This document shows positions 26,681-35,330 of a DNA stretch of 64,000 nucleotides, piece after piece. The notes below the pieces were generated by a model, which had not been told where the DNA came from, did no database searches, and saw nothing but the letters and a program-made list of their open reading frames with translations. The translations under genes were made by a program, and so were the position numbers. The stretch covers positions 1,988,113-2,052,112 of the forward strand of contig NZ_QPHM01000001.1 of the NCBI RefSeq assembly GCF_003336245.1, given 5' to 3'. Source of the DNA: Haloplanus salinus (GTDB lineage Archaea > Halobacteriota > Halobacteria > Halobacteriales > Haloferacaceae). Within the stretch, counting starts at the first letter, position 1. Every line of letters starts with the position of its first letter.

Positions 26681-26843
26681 AGCCTGTACATTTCGGTGTA
26701 CCGACCTAAAGCTAACGCGCTGTGAGCCGTTCCCACGGCGGTCGTCGGTCACTCACCATCGTTGCCGCGATCGTATCAAAAATAGAATATATCTGGGTAC
26801 CGACGACCCGGACCGTTAAGCGGCCGCCACCGTATGCTCCATC

Positions 26844-27422
26844 ATGCTCCTCACGCTGGAGGGTCTCGACGGCAGCGGCAAGACGACGGTGTGGCGAGCG
26901 CTCCGTGACCGCCATCCCGGCGCGGTCTTCACGCGCGAACCCACCGACTCGTGGTACGGCGAGGCCGTCGCCCGCTCCATCGCCGCCGACGACGCCGACC
27001 CGTTGGCCGAACTCTTCCTCTACACCGCCGACCACGCCGACCATCTCTCCCGCGTGATCCGCCCGGCGCTCGCCGAGGGGTCGTTCGTCGTCTCCGATCG
27101 CTACTCCGACTCCCGGATCGCCTACCAGGCGGCGACGCTCGCCGACCACCTCGACGATCCGTTCGCGTACGTTCGCGACCTCCACGAGCCGTTCTCCCGC
27201 CCACCCGACGCGACCCTGTATCTCGACGTCGACCCCGACACCGCCGCCGAGCGAAGCGGCGGCACCAACAAGTTCGAACGCGTCGACCACCTTCGGGCCG
27301 TCCGCGAACACTACGAGCGCCTCGTCTCCAGTGACCCCGAACGGTTCGTCCGTATCGACGCCACGCAGCCCGAAGCCACCGTCACGGCGGAGGCGCTGGC
27401 CGCCGTCGAGCGACTCCGTTAA
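26844..27422 (+). CDS. tmk: Thymidylate kinase
   Basis: Phosphorylates dTMP to dTDP with ATP. 192 residues; P-loop GLDGSGKT at residues 7-14, the DR(Y/H) motif [14 protein letters not shown] with catalytic residues, and a shortened lid ([20 protein letters not shown]). Length is slightly below the bacterial norm but typical for archaeal Tmk. The stop overlaps the stop of the opposing small membrane gene by 4 bases. AT-rich TATA-like sequence (AAAATAGAATATATC, near 26778-26792) lies upstream. Confidence 0.93.
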   Translation: MLLTLEGLDGSGKTTVWRALRDRHPGAVFTREPTDSWYGEAVARSIAADDADPLAELFLYTADHADHLSRVIRPALAEGSFVVSDRYSDSRIAYQAATLADHLDDPFAYVRDLHEPFSRPPDATLYLDVDPDTAAERSGGTNKFERVDHLRAVREHYERLVSSDPERFVRIDATQPEATVTAEALAAVERLR

Positions 27423-27739
27423 CGCCCCGTCGTCTCCGGCAACTCGTACTCGTCCGGTGCGGGGACGTACAACACGTCGATGGTCACGCCGAGTCCCATC
27501 GGGAGCCCGATCATCAGGCCGAGGACGGCCGCCGCGCTCCCGAGGTTGACGCCGACGCCGAGGCTGAACGCCACGATCGTCGTCACGACGAGGGCCACGG
27601 GCACCAACAACGCGGTGTAGACCACCGACCCCCACCGCGTCTTCAGCTGGAGGCGGAAAAAGCGAGTCATGACCGCGGCGATCCCCGTGTTGCCGACGAA
27701 GACGACCGCCATCAGGACGAAATCCAGTATCGTCGCCAT
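27419..27739 (-). CDS. Small integral membrane protein, unknown function
   Basis: 106 residues with about three hydrophobic helices: [20 protein letters not shown], the [20 protein letters not shown] region and [21 protein letters not shown] short basic loop ([11 protein letters not shown]) lies between the first two. The C-terminal tail [13 protein letters not shown] is cytoplasmic or external. No family is recognised with confidence; similar small proteins are common in haloarchaea. It lies 41 bases downstream of the DUF5813 gene's stop on the same strand start-wise, so the two may share a promoter. Confidence 0.6.
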   Translation of the reverse strand: MATILDFVLMAVVFVGNTGIAAVMTRFFRLQLKTRWGSVVYTALLVPVALVVTTIVAFSLGVGVNLGSAAAVLGLMIGLPMGLGVTIDVLYVPAPDEYELPETTGR

Positions 27740-27780
27740 AGTACGTGTACGGCCCCGACGGGCTTTGGCCTGTCGGCTCC

Positions 27781-28263
27781 CTACTGCTCGCCCGTCCCCC
27801 GCGCCCGGTCGACGAGCCCAGCCACCGGATCGACGTAGTCGTAGCCGGGGATGACCCCCTGGACGTACGTCCCCTCGACGTAGTTGACGACGGCGGCTGC
27901 GTCCTCGACGCCACGTCGTTCGTTGATGTCGGTGTACGCGAACTCGACGGTCACCTCCCCGGCCGTACGGTCGACGGTCGGCTCGAAGTCGTGATCACCA
28001 CGCACGACGCCGTCGGCGTCGGCCACGCGGAGTTCGAACGTCTCCAGCCACCCATCCTCGACCACCTGTGCCACGTCGCCGTCGACGGCCGCAGAGAGCG
28101 AGGGGACACGAACGCTGACCTCGTAGTCGACCCGTCCGTCCGACTCGTGCGCCGTTACCGCCGCGTCGAACGCCGTCGTCGTCGCCTCGAACCGCCCGTC
28201 GCCGCCGTCGAACCCGTCGTGATCGCGGAACGCTCGCGCGACCCGTCCGGATGACTCGGTCAT
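27781..28263 (-). CDS. DUF5813-family haloarchaeal protein
   Basis: 160 residues, acidic, soluble. N-terminal VARAFRDHDGFDGGDGRFEA followed by TTTAFDAAVTAHESDGRVDY, then a beta-rich middle and the C-terminal EFAYTDINERRGVEDAAAVV with YVEGTYVQGVIPGYDY, recalled as the conserved ends of DUF5813. No function is known for the family. A TATA-like TTAAG at about 28353-28358 could be its promoter, although it could equally fire rightward into the structured non-coding region. Confidence 0.75.
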   Translation of the reverse strand: MTESSGRVARAFRDHDGFDGGDGRFEATTTAFDAAVTAHESDGRVDYEVSVRVPSLSAAVDGDVAQVVEDGWLETFELRVADADGVVRGDHDFEPTVDRTAGEVTVEFAYTDINERRGVEDAAAVVNYVEGTYVQGVIPGYDYVDPVAGLVDRARGTGEQ

Positions 28264-28352
28264 ACCCGCATCAGGCGCCGCGCGCTCAAAAGCCCCTCGC
28301 GTCCCCCCGACGCGGCTTTGGGCACCCCCGCCATCCTGCCGACTGCGGCACG

Positions 28353-28510
28353 CTTAAGTTTCTCCCCCCACTCCGTTCACGTGACGCTTCGTCTGGAGGG
28401 CCGAAGCGTCAGCGGGGACCAATTCAGGGCGGCAAGCGATCGGACGGACCCTCTTTCCCCGTCCGATCGCTTCTCGCTTTCCGCTTTTACCGTTCGAGCC
28501 GACGGCTCGT
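28353..28510 (+). ncRNA. Candidate structured RNA: TATA-like element followed by three hairpins
   Basis: A TATA-like CTTAAGTT (28353-28360) is followed at the expected initiation distance by three inverted repeats: GACGCTTCG/CGAAGCGTC (28383-28391 with 28402-28410), AGCGATCGGACGG/CCGTCCGATCGCT (28435-28447 with 28459-28471, a perfect 13-bp stem), and CGAGCC/GGCTCG (28495-28500 with 28504-28509). No protein-like frame covers it. Such hairpin density suggests a small RNA or a strong transcription barrier. The strand is uncertain because the elements are symmetric. Confidence 0.35.
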
Positions 28511-28569
28511 CGATACTATCGTCCGCTTCACGCGCTCCCACTGCGAAGCGGGTGCGCGGAAGACACACC

Positions 28570-28925
28570 GCACGCTCCGCACGTTCGTTGGACGGGGTGC
28601 GAGGGAGGGGATTCGAACCACGGTCGTTCCACTACGCTCCACTCCCTGCTTCGAATCCCCTCGGCGCACTGCACGCTCCGCACGTTCGTTGGACGGGGTG
28701 CGAGGGAGGGGGATTCGAACCACGGTCGTTCCACTACGCTCCACTCCCTGCTTCGAATCCCCTCAGCGCACTGCACGCTCCGCACGTTCGTTGGACGGGG
28801 TGCGAGGGAGGGGGATTCGAACCACGGTCGTTCCACTACGCTCCACTCCCTGCTTCGAATCCCCTCAGCGCACTGCACGCTCCTCACCTTCGTTCGGAGC
28901 GGCAGTGCGAGGGAGGGGATTCGAA
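28570..28925. repeat. Tandem repeat (about 101-102 bp x3 plus partial) containing the tRNA-Leu 3' end
   Basis: Three near-identical units start at 28570, 28671 and 28773, and a diverged partial unit from 28875 runs into the tRNA-Leu gene. Each holds a 22-base copy of the tRNA acceptor/T-arm end (TGCGAGGGAGGGGATTCGAA plus CC on the plus strand; units 2 and 3 have an extra G), a conserved spacer, and an inverted TTCGAATCCCC that can pair with GGGGATTCGAA as an 11-bp stem (first unit 28607-28617 with 28650-28660). Repeated tRNA 3' ends are hallmarks of integrase attachment sites, but no integrase is nearby. Confidence 0.85.
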
Positions 28926-28990
28926 CCCCCGAACTCCTACGAGAGCGGGTCTTAAGCCCGCCGCCTTTGGCCTGGCTCGGCCACCCTCGC
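28907..28990 (-). tRNA. tRNA-Leu(TAA)
   Basis: An 84-base class II tRNA read leftward. Acceptor stem GCGAGGG/CCCTCGC closes at 28984-28990 and 28907-28913. The D arm begins TGGCCGAGCCAGGCC, the anticodon loop CTTAAGA within GGCGGG-CTTAAGA-CCCGC gives anticodon TAA, a variable arm follows (TCTCGTAGGAG), and the T arm is GGGGGTTCGAATCCCC. CCA is not encoded. The gene lies 66 bases beyond the stop of the upstream protein gene. The T arm and acceptor are re-used in the neighbouring tandem repeats. Confidence 0.95.
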
Positions 28991-29056
28991 GCGCTACACT
29001 GCCCGTTTCCCGTTGCGCCGCAAGTGGCTTTCGGTCGGCGGGCCGACGCCGGTCGG

Positions 29057-29560
29057 TTACGCGTCGTTCGCGTCGTCGTCCTCGTCGTCGAACGTCCGGA
29101 ACTCCACCGACGCGCCGAGGATGTCCGCCAGCGACGTGACGGTCGCTCGGAGCTCCTCGATCTGCCGTTCCTGTCGGCCGAGCTGTTCCACCAGCCCCTC
29201 GACCGACGCTTCCAGGTCCGTCAACTCGTCTTCCAACTCCTCTGGCACTCGCTCCGAGAGGGCCGCGACCGTCTCGCGCACGCCCTCGGCCTCGGACGCC
29301 GCGACGAGCCCGTGCTCCGACGGGTTGGTGAGCATCCGCCGGTGGGAGAGGATCGCCTCCGAGACGCTCTCGCTCCCGTCGGGCAGTCCGATGGTCAACG
29401 GTTCGGCCTCACCCGCGAGGGCGCTCTCGGGCGCCGAGTCGTCCGCGTCGTCGACGACCGTCGCGTCGGCCGTTCCGTCCGTCGCCGTGTCCGCGTCGTC
29501 GACGACCGTCGCGTCGGCCGCTTCGTCGGTCTCCGAACTCCCTGCCGGATCGATCTTCAT
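29057..29560 (-). CDS. Acidic coiled-coil protein, haloarchaeal, unknown function
   Basis: 167 residues, no signal peptide. The N-terminal part contains a duplicated ADATVVDDAD segment, encoded by a perfect 32-base direct repeat (29441-29472 and 29489-29520, period 48). After a short globular part (LTIGLPDGSESVSEAILSHR), residues about 95-150 form a strong coiled coil (ELEDELTDLEASVEGLVEQL then GRQERQIEELRATVTSLADI), ending with an acidic tail. Likely oligomeric. No family is recognised. The tRNA-Leu gene follows on the same strand. Confidence 0.65.
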   Translation of the reverse strand: MKIDPAGSSETDEAADATVVDDADTATDGTADATVVDDADDSAPESALAGEAEPLTIGLPDGSESVSEAILSHRRMLTNPSEHGLVAASEAEGVRETVAALSERVPEELEDELTDLEASVEGLVEQLGRQERQIEELRATVTSLADILGASVEFRTFDDEDDDANDA

Positions 29561-29641
29561 ACCCCGACCTTCGGACCGTCTCTTGATAAATGGTTGTCAG
29601 ACAATAGTAGGTTTCGAGACATGACGGCGGCCGGGGTCGCC

Positions 29642-30514
29642 CTACGATCGGTCGGCGTCCCCGTAGCACGCCTCGACCCGGCGGTCGAAGGCCGCCACGA
29701 GGGCGCTCGTGACCGGCCCGCCGCCGACGGCGACGCCGTCGACGGTCGCCACCGGCCGCACCTCCCAGGTCGTGTTCGTCAGGAACGCCTCGTCCGCCGC
29801 CCGAACCGCGTCCACGTCGTAAGTCCCCGTCTCGACCGGAACTCCGCGCTCCGCGGCCAGTTCGAGGGCGACGGCCCGCGTCACGCCCGGCAGGATCGCC
29901 CCCGCGAGCGAGGGTGTCTTGAGCGTCCCGTCGGCGACGAAGAAGACGTTGCTCGTCGCCCCCTCCGCGACGGCGCCGTCCACGTCGCGGACGAGACACT
30001 CCTCCGCACCCGTCCCGCGGAGTTCCAGGCGAGCGAGAATCCCGTCGAGATAGTTATGTGTCTTGGCGTCGGCGGGTATCGCCGCCTCCGGAACCCGGCG
30101 CCGCTCGACCGTCCGCACGTCGGCGGGACCGTCCCACACGTCCTCGCCGTCGACGCCACCGCGGGGGAGCGGCTTGACGATGATCACCACCGACGGCTCC
30201 ACGTCGTCCGCGGGCGTCAGCTTCCCCGGCTGAACGCCACGCGTGACCGAGGCACGGACGTACGCGTCCCCGAGGTCGTTCGCCGACAGCGTCGCGTCGA
30301 TCCGGTCGTGTAGGTCGTCGGGGACGGCGTCGGGCATCCCCAGCGTCTCGCAGGTCCGCTCCAACCGCGTCAGGTGGGCGTCCCACTCGAACACCTCGCC
30401 GCCGTAGGCCCGACACGTCTCGAACGCGGCGTCGCCGTAGAGGAAGCCGCGGTCCTCGACGCTCACCGTGGCCTCGCCCGCCTCGACCAGCCGCCCGTTC
30501 ACGTGGTACTGCAT
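29642..30514 (-). CDS. pabC: Aminotransferase class IV, probable aminodeoxychorismate lyase
   Basis: 290 residues, fold-type IV PLP enzyme. Lys151 in ADAKTHNYLDGIL is the PLP lysine; EDRGFLYGDAAFETCRAYGG and EGATSNVFFVADG, GAILPGVTRAVALELA are family blocks. The branched-chain and D-amino-acid enzymes share these motifs, so function is inferred from place: it is the third gene after pabB and pabA, starting 16 bases inside pabA. It would release pyruvate from 4-amino-4-deoxychorismate to give p-aminobenzoate. The ATG at 30512-30514 gives the family start [10 protein letters not shown]. Confidence 0.85.
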   Translation of the reverse strand: MQYHVNGRLVEAGEATVSVEDRGFLYGDAAFETCRAYGGEVFEWDAHLTRLERTCETLGMPDAVPDDLHDRIDATLSANDLGDAYVRASVTRGVQPGKLTPADDVEPSVVIIVKPLPRGGVDGEDVWDGPADVRTVERRRVPEAAIPADAKTHNYLDGILARLELRGTGAEECLVRDVDGAVAEGATSNVFFVADGTLKTPSLAGAILPGVTRAVALELAAERGVPVETGTYDVDAVRAADEAFLTNTTWEVRPVATVDGVAVGGGPVTSALVAAFDRRVEACYGDADRS

Positions 30515-31080
30515 CGGTCGAGGAAGTTGCGGACGAGCCCTTTCCCGTCGTCGGTCAGGATGCTCTCGGGGTGAAACTGGACACCGACGTGCGGTTTCTC
30601 GCGATGGCGAACGCCCATCACGACGCCGTTGCCGTCGTCGGTGTGTGCCGTCTCCACCAGCGCGTCGGGCACGTCGTCGCGGCCGACCGCCAGCGAGTGA
30701 TACCGCCCCACGTCGAAGCGCTCGGGCAGTCCGTCGAAGACGCCGTGGCCGTCGTGGGTGATCGTCGACCGCTTGCCGTGGACCACGTCCGGGGCGTGTC
30801 CCACCGTCGCGCCGTGGACCGCACACAGCGCCTGATGGCCGAGACAGACCCCGAGGGTCGGATAGTCGAGGTCGGCGAAGACGGGCATCGACACGCCAGC
30901 CTCCCGCGGCGTGCCCGGCCCCGGCGAGACGACGATGCCGTCCGGATCCAACTCCCGAATCCCCGCCACGTCCACCGCGTCGTTTCGGCGCACGAGCACC
31001 TCTTCGGCCGCCTCGCCGACGTACTGGACGAGGTTGTACGCGAAGGAGTCGTAGTTGTCGACGACCAGCACCGTCGTCAC
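30499..31080 (-). CDS. pabA: Aminodeoxychorismate/anthranilate synthase glutamine amidotransferase subunit
   Basis: 193 residues, class I glutamine amidotransferase. [15 protein letters not shown] and SPGPGTP are the classical N-terminal motifs; the nucleophile is Cys79 in GVCLGHQAL, and HPES near the C terminus completes the triad. It supplies ammonia to the chorismate-binding subunit encoded just upstream, with which it overlaps by 4 bases (ATGA), and overlaps the following pabC by 16. TrpG and PabA are hard to separate by sequence; the neighbouring pabC favours p-aminobenzoate. Confidence 0.9.
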   Translation of the reverse strand: MTTVLVVDNYDSFAYNLVQYVGEAAEEVLVRRNDAVDVAGIRELDPDGIVVSPGPGTPREAGVSMPVFADLDYPTLGVCLGHQALCAVHGATVGHAPDVVHGKRSTITHDGHGVFDGLPERFDVGRYHSLAVGRDDVPDALVETAHTDDGNGVVMGVRHREKPHVGVQFHPESILTDDGKGLVRNFLDRCSTT

Positions 31081-32519
31081 TGACCCGTCACCTCCATCTC
31101 CATCTCGTCGCCGAGGGCGGCGTCGACGGCGGTGACCAGCGCCCGCGCTTTCGCGAGCGTCTCGTCGTACTCGCGGTCCGGCACCGAGTCGTGGACGACG
31201 CCGCCCCCGACGCGGAGGTGGTACTCGTCGCCGTGGCGCACCAGCGTCCGGATGATGATGTTGAGCGTCGCACGGCCGTCGAAGCCGATGGCCGCCATAC
31301 TTCCCGTGTACGGTCCGCGTAGGCGCTGCTCCACCTCGTCGATGATCTCCATCGTCCGTGGTTTCGGTGCCCCCGTGATGGTGCCGCCGGGGAACGTCGC
31401 CCCGATGGCGTCACCGAGGTCGTACCCCTCGGCCAGCCGCCCCGTCACCTCCGAGACGAGGTGGAACACCTCCGAGTAGCGGTCCACGCGACGGTACTCG
31501 TCGACGGTAACCGAGCCGTACTCGCTCACTTTCCCCAAGTCGTTGCGTTCGAGGTCGACGAGCATCGCGTGTTCCGCCCGCTCTTTCCCGTCGCTTCGCA
31601 GGTCCGCCTCCAGTCGCCGGTCCTCCGCGTCGGTGTCCCCGCGTGGCCGGGTGCCCGCGATGGGTTCCGTCCGCAGGCCGTCGCCGTTCCGTTCCAGGAG
31701 GAGTTCGGGACTCGCGCTCACCAGGTCGACGCCCGGGAACTCGATCAGCCCCGAGTACGGCGCCGGGTTCACCTCACGGAGCGCGGCGAACGCCTCGACC
31801 GGGTGGACCGCCGCCGGCGCCGTCAGCCGGTGGGAGATGTTCGCCTGGAAGGTGTCGCCGTCGCGAATGTACGCCTGTACCCGGCGCACCCGGTCGGCGT
31901 ACGCCGACCGATCACAGGAGCTGGTGAAGCTCACGGGCCCCGTCGTTGGTGGATCACCGACCGACGGATCGCCCGTCGTCGCCGCCGCGGCCAGTTCGAG
32001 GGCGCGTTCGACGCCGCGTTCGTAGGCCGCCTCGGGGTCGTCGTCGACGCGCGGCGTCGCGACGATCCGAAGCGTCGATTCGCCCGCCTGCCACGCCGCG
32101 AGACAGGTGTAGCGCGCGAGCTGGAGCCGCGGGAGCCCTCGGTCGTCGACGGCCGACGACGGCAGGTCCTCGATTTCGCGAACCGTGTCGTACGAGAGCC
32201 ACCCGAAGAACCCGCCGGGATACGGCACCTCGCAGCCGCCGCGCGCGAGCGACTCGCTCGCGACGAGGTCGGTGATGGCGTCGAGGACACCCTCGTCGGT
32301 AACCGCGTGAACCGCGTCGGGGCTGACCCCGAAATACCCCCAGCCGGACTGGCCGCCCGAGGTTTCGAAGAAGACGGACGGCTCGTCGCCCCGTGCGCGG
32401 CGGTAGGCCTCGAACGGCTCCGCGTCCAGCCGAACGACGACCGGCACGCGCGTTCCGCGCGCCGTCGCTGCGTCACGGAACGCGCCGAGCGACGTCTCGA
32501 CCGTCGCGTCGTCGCTCAC
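31077..32519 (-). CDS. pabB: Aminodeoxychorismate synthase component I (chorismate-binding), with TrpE-like motif
   Basis: 480 residues: N-terminal anthranilate-synthase-I-like domain ([20 protein letters not shown]) and a chorismate-binding domain with [52 protein letters not shown] and [20 protein letters not shown]. First gene of a tightly overlapping pabB-pabA-pabC operon, hence PabB. Yet residues 286-294 read PIAGTRPRG, with Ala288 where many PabB enzymes have the nucleophilic lysine of PIKGT and TrpE has alanine. It may be a PabB of the lysine-less type, or dual-function; motif and context disagree. Confidence 0.8.
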   Translation of the reverse strand: MSDDATVETSLGAFRDAATARGTRVPVVVRLDAEPFEAYRRARGDEPSVFFETSGGQSGWGYFGVSPDAVHAVTDEGVLDAITDLVASESLARGGCEVPYPGGFFGWLSYDTVREIEDLPSSAVDDRGLPRLQLARYTCLAAWQAGESTLRIVATPRVDDDPEAAYERGVERALELAAAATTGDPSVGDPPTTGPVSFTSSCDRSAYADRVRRVQAYIRDGDTFQANISHRLTAPAAVHPVEAFAALREVNPAPYSGLIEFPGVDLVSASPELLLERNGDGLRTEPIAGTRPRGDTDAEDRRLEADLRSDGKERAEHAMLVDLERNDLGKVSEYGSVTVDEYRRVDRYSEVFHLVSEVTGRLAEGYDLGDAIGATFPGGTITGAPKPRTMEIIDEVEQRLRGPYTGSMAAIGFDGRATLNIIIRTLVRHGDEYHLRVGGGVVHDSVPDREYDETLAKARALVTAVDAALGDEMEMEVTGQ

Positions 32520-32582
32520 GCGCGCTCCACCCCCGCGCCACGGCGGTCACCGCTCGCCGCCCACGTCGCCGCCTCATCCGGT

Positions 32583-32651
32583 TTGTTGTAAGTCACCACC
32601 GGTGGCTCGTCGGGACCGTCCCGACGAACCACCGGCAAACAGTTACAACAA
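32583..32651. promoter_or_regulatory. Nested inverted repeat between the cyclophilin gene and the pab operon
   Basis: An inner 17-bp hairpin, CCGGTGGCTCGTCGGGA (32599-32615) with its complement at 32619-32635 (one G-T type mismatch, 3-base loop), is framed by a perfect 9-base pair TTGTTGTAA (32583-32591) and TTACAACAA (32643-32651). It starts 64 bases upstream of pabB and 7 bases past the cyclophilin stop. It could terminate transcription from the cyclophilin side, or act as an operator or attenuator of the pab operon. Confidence 0.5.
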
Positions 32652-32657
32652 TCCGTC

Positions 32658-33203
32658 TCAGCGGTCCACATCGACGTACTCAAGCCGGGCGTCGTCGAGC
32701 GGCTGGTCGTCCGGGTCCGTCTCCACCGACCCGAGTTCCTCGACGACGTCCATCCCGTCGATTACCTCGCCGAAGACGGCGTGCTTGTCGTCGAGGTGGG
32801 GCTGGGCGTCCAGGGTGATGAAGAACTGCGAGCCGTTGGTATTCGGGCCACGGTTGGCCATCGAGAGGACGCCCGGGCCGTCGTGTCGGAGTTCGGGGTG
32901 GAACTCGTCGTCGAAGGTGTAGCCCGGGCCGCCGCGGCCGGTGCCGGTCGGGTCGCCGCCCTGGATCATGAAGCCGTGGATGATACGGTGGAAGGGGATG
33001 TCGGCGTACAGGGCGTCGCCGCGCGTCTCGCCCGTCTCGGGGTCCTCCCACGTCGCCGTGTCGGGGGCGGGGTCGGCGTCCGCCGCCGGGTCGTGCTCGG
33101 CGAGGTTGACGAAGTTCTCGACGGTGTTCGGCGCCCGATCCGCGAACAGTTCGACCGTGATGTCGCCGTGTGTCGTCCGCAGCGTCGCAGTCGGATTGCT
33201 CAT
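32658..33203 (-). CDS. Peptidyl-prolyl cis-trans isomerase, cyclophilin type
   Basis: 181 residues, cytosolic cyclophilin that speeds proline isomerisation in protein folding. Typical blocks: [39 protein letters not shown] (catalytic Arg and Phe), [20 protein letters not shown] and [18 protein letters not shown]. An acidic insertion ([18 protein letters not shown], about residues 38-55) is usual for halophilic members. No signal peptide. Monocistronic between the pab operon hairpin and a 96-base gap. Confidence 0.95.
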   Translation of the reverse strand: MSNPTATLRTTHGDITVELFADRAPNTVENFVNLAEHDPAADADPAPDTATWEDPETGETRGDALYADIPFHRIIHGFMIQGGDPTGTGRGGPGYTFDDEFHPELRHDGPGVLSMANRGPNTNGSQFFITLDAQPHLDDKHAVFGEVIDGMDVVEELGSVETDPDDQPLDDARLEYVDVDR

Positions 33204-33299
33204 GCGAACACCTTGGAGTCCGGCGGCATAACGTTGCTGTCCCGCGACGGGAGCGGACCGTCTGCCCCGTCCGTAACCGGGGGACCGGGCCGACCGTCG

Positions 33300-34304
33300 C
33301 TACGTCTCCGTCGCCACCGGTGCAGCCGTGGTGTTCGCCGACGGCGTGGCCCCGTCGTCGTCCACACCCGTCTCACCGTCCGCGCCGTCGTCCTCCGCGG
33401 GCGGCGCCTCGTAGTCGCCCTCGATCATGAACTCGGCGACGTACGCGATCAGCCGCTCGTTGTCGGCGACGCGGTACCGATCACCCCGCATGAACGTCTT
33501 GTCGCCGAGCAGGAGGACGTCGTTCCGTTTCACGGCGACCGGATACTCGCCGGTCACCTCGTCGCTCCCCGACTTGATCGTGTTCGGCGCACTCCGGAGG
33601 AGGACGGTTCCGTTCCGGGCGGTGACGGCCGCCGCCGTGTACATCGTCGTCTCGTCGACGCCGGCCAGTTCGCCGCCCGTCGGCCGGGCGAGGACGTGCT
33701 TGAAGGTCCCGTCGGCGTTCTCCTGGTTGTAGAGGTACTGGGTGTCGACGCTCATCCCGTACCGGGACGCGAGCGTCGTGAGCCGGCTCTCCTGTGTCGC
33801 GACGCTGGTCCCGAAGATGCTGGCGCTGATGGCCGTCCGGTCCGGCTCGCCGATCATCACCAGCCGACCGCCGTTGCCCGTGAACTGCCGAACGTCCTCG
33901 ACGTCGCCGGGCAGGTACTCCGTCCCTGGGTCGATCACGAGGAACGCGTCCGCATCCTCAAGTGCGGTCGCCAGGTCGCCGTCGGTGTAGAACTCGACGT
34001 GATACCCCTCGCGAACCAACGCGTCCACGAGCGGTTCGACGTCCGACCGGGTGAAGCGGTTGGCGTGCCCGCGGTCGATGACGACCGTCCCCGTGTCGTC
34101 GGCCTCGGGATCGGGGTCGGGATCGACCGTCCCGGTCGCCTCGATGGGATCGGGGACGACGGCGTCGGGTTCGTACTCGGGGTTCTGGAGCGTCGTCCGC
34201 TCGTCCTCGCTCTGGAGGAGCGTCGAACCCCCGGCAACGACCGCGAGGACGATGGCGACGGTCAGGACGAGGACGACCAGCCGCTTCCCCAGTTCACGCC
34301 ACAT
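33300..34304 (-). CDS. DUF4350-domain membrane-anchored protein
   Basis: 334 residues: N-terminal membrane anchor (LVVLVLTVAIVLAVVAGGST), linker, then a DUF4350-like alpha/beta domain (about 70-290) resembling GldG/ABC-auxiliary domains: VVIDRGHANRFTRSDVEPLV, FLVIDPGTEYLPGDV, NGGRLVMIGEPD. The C-terminal tail is Asp/Thr-rich. DUF4350 proteins often partner with MoxR, ABC or protease systems. Here the gene follows an S49 protease with an 11-base overlap, so both should act together at the membrane. Function unknown. Confidence 0.75.
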   Translation of the reverse strand: MWRELGKRLVVLVLTVAIVLAVVAGGSTLLQSEDERTTLQNPEYEPDAVVPDPIEATGTVDPDPDPEADDTGTVVIDRGHANRFTRSDVEPLVDALVREGYHVEFYTDGDLATALEDADAFLVIDPGTEYLPGDVEDVRQFTGNGGRLVMIGEPDRTAISASIFGTSVATQESRLTTLASRYGMSVDTQYLYNQENADGTFKHVLARPTGGELAGVDETTMYTAAAVTARNGTVLLRSAPNTIKSGSDEVTGEYPVAVKRNDVLLLGDKTFMRGDRYRVADNERLIAYVAEFMIEGDYEAPPAEDDGADGETGVDDDGATPSANTTAAPVATET

Positions 34305-35283
34305 GGGTGCCTCCTGCCGCCGCGGCGACGGTCGGAGACGGCGACAGGCGGGTCGCCGCAGTCGGTCGCGGCACCGCCCTCGCCGAGTCGTTGGCCGTGT
34401 TCAGATACGTCGCCGGCACCATCAGAAACACCGGTCCGGACGGCTCCTCGCCGTAGAGATACGTGGCCGACACCATCGTCTTGTTCGGGGCGGTCGACGC
34501 GACGTAGTTCGAACGCGAGAGGAAGCGCACGGTCCTGTCGGGGCGCATGACGCGCACGTCGTAGCTGTCGAGCCCCGCCTCGTCGGCGGCGTGCTCGACC
34601 GCGGCCTGTCGGCCACCGATGGAGTCGACGAGTCCGTTCCGGACCGCCTGCGTGCCGCTGTAGATGCGGGCCTGTTCGAGTTCGGTCCGGGAGAGTTGGA
34701 TCTCAGAGCCACGCTGCTCGAAGACGGCGCCGATGAAGGCGTTCCCCAGCGACTCCAGAACGTAGTTGAACTCGCGCTCGTCGCCGCCGGTCAGTTTGTT
34801 CGGCCCCGTCGTGGAGACGATAGTCGTCGGTTCCAGCGCCTGCGGTGTCGTCGCGAGCACGCCCACGCTCCCGACCGTCGAGGCCGGCTTTGCGTAGATG
34901 TGATCGCTCGGCGCGATGGTGTAGTACGCACCGGAGGCCGCCGCGGCGTCGACGCTCGTTATCACCGGCATCTCCCGGCTGGTCCGCTTCGTCTGGAGAT
35001 ACAACTCCTCGCTGGCGGCGGCACCACCACCCCCGCTGTTTACGAGCAACACAACCGCCTTCACGTCCGGGTCGGAGCGGGCCCGTTGCAGCATGGCCGA
35101 CACCCCAGCGGACGTCCCACCGTCGATGGTTCCCGCGACCGGAACGACCGCGACCGTCCCGTCGGACGACGTTGCGTTCCACGCGACGGGCGCCAACGCG
35201 AGGCCGACGACCACTCCGATGACGACGAACAGCACGTACGACCGTGCGATTCGCGTCAGAAGGGTTCCGATTCTGCTCGCCAT
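34294..35283 (-). CDS. S49-family (SppA-like) membrane serine peptidase
   Basis: 329 residues. N-terminal membrane helix (YVLFVVIGVVVGLALAPVAW), then a ClpP/crotonase-like S49 domain: VVPVAGTIDGGTSAGVS, VVLLVNSGGGGAAASEELYL (oxyanion region) and the nucleophile Ser117 in SVDAAAASGAYYTI; YAKPASTVGSVGVLAT follows. The general-base lysine is probably in the TGPNKLTGGDEREF stretch. S49 enzymes cleave signal peptides or membrane protein stubs. It is the first gene of a two-gene operon with the DUF4350 protein. Confidence 0.88.
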   Translation of the reverse strand: MASRIGTLLTRIARSYVLFVVIGVVVGLALAPVAWNATSSDGTVAVVPVAGTIDGGTSAGVSAMLQRARSDPDVKAVVLLVNSGGGGAAASEELYLQTKRTSREMPVITSVDAAAASGAYYTIAPSDHIYAKPASTVGSVGVLATTPQALEPTTIVSTTGPNKLTGGDEREFNYVLESLGNAFIGAVFEQRGSEIQLSRTELEQARIYSGTQAVRNGLVDSIGGRQAAVEHAADEAGLDSYDVRVMRPDRTVRFLSRSNYVASTAPNKTMVSATYLYGEEPSGPVFLMVPATYLNTANDSARAVPRPTAATRLSPSPTVAAAAGGTHVA

Positions 35284-35330
35284 GACGTAGGTGAAGGTGT
35301 ACCACTACAAAAAACGTCGGCCGTGCCCGA

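Noticed and set aside
28570-28925. Tandem repeats considered as a CRISPR array
   Set aside because: The whole 101-102 base unit is conserved, with no variable spacers, and it contains tRNA sequence.
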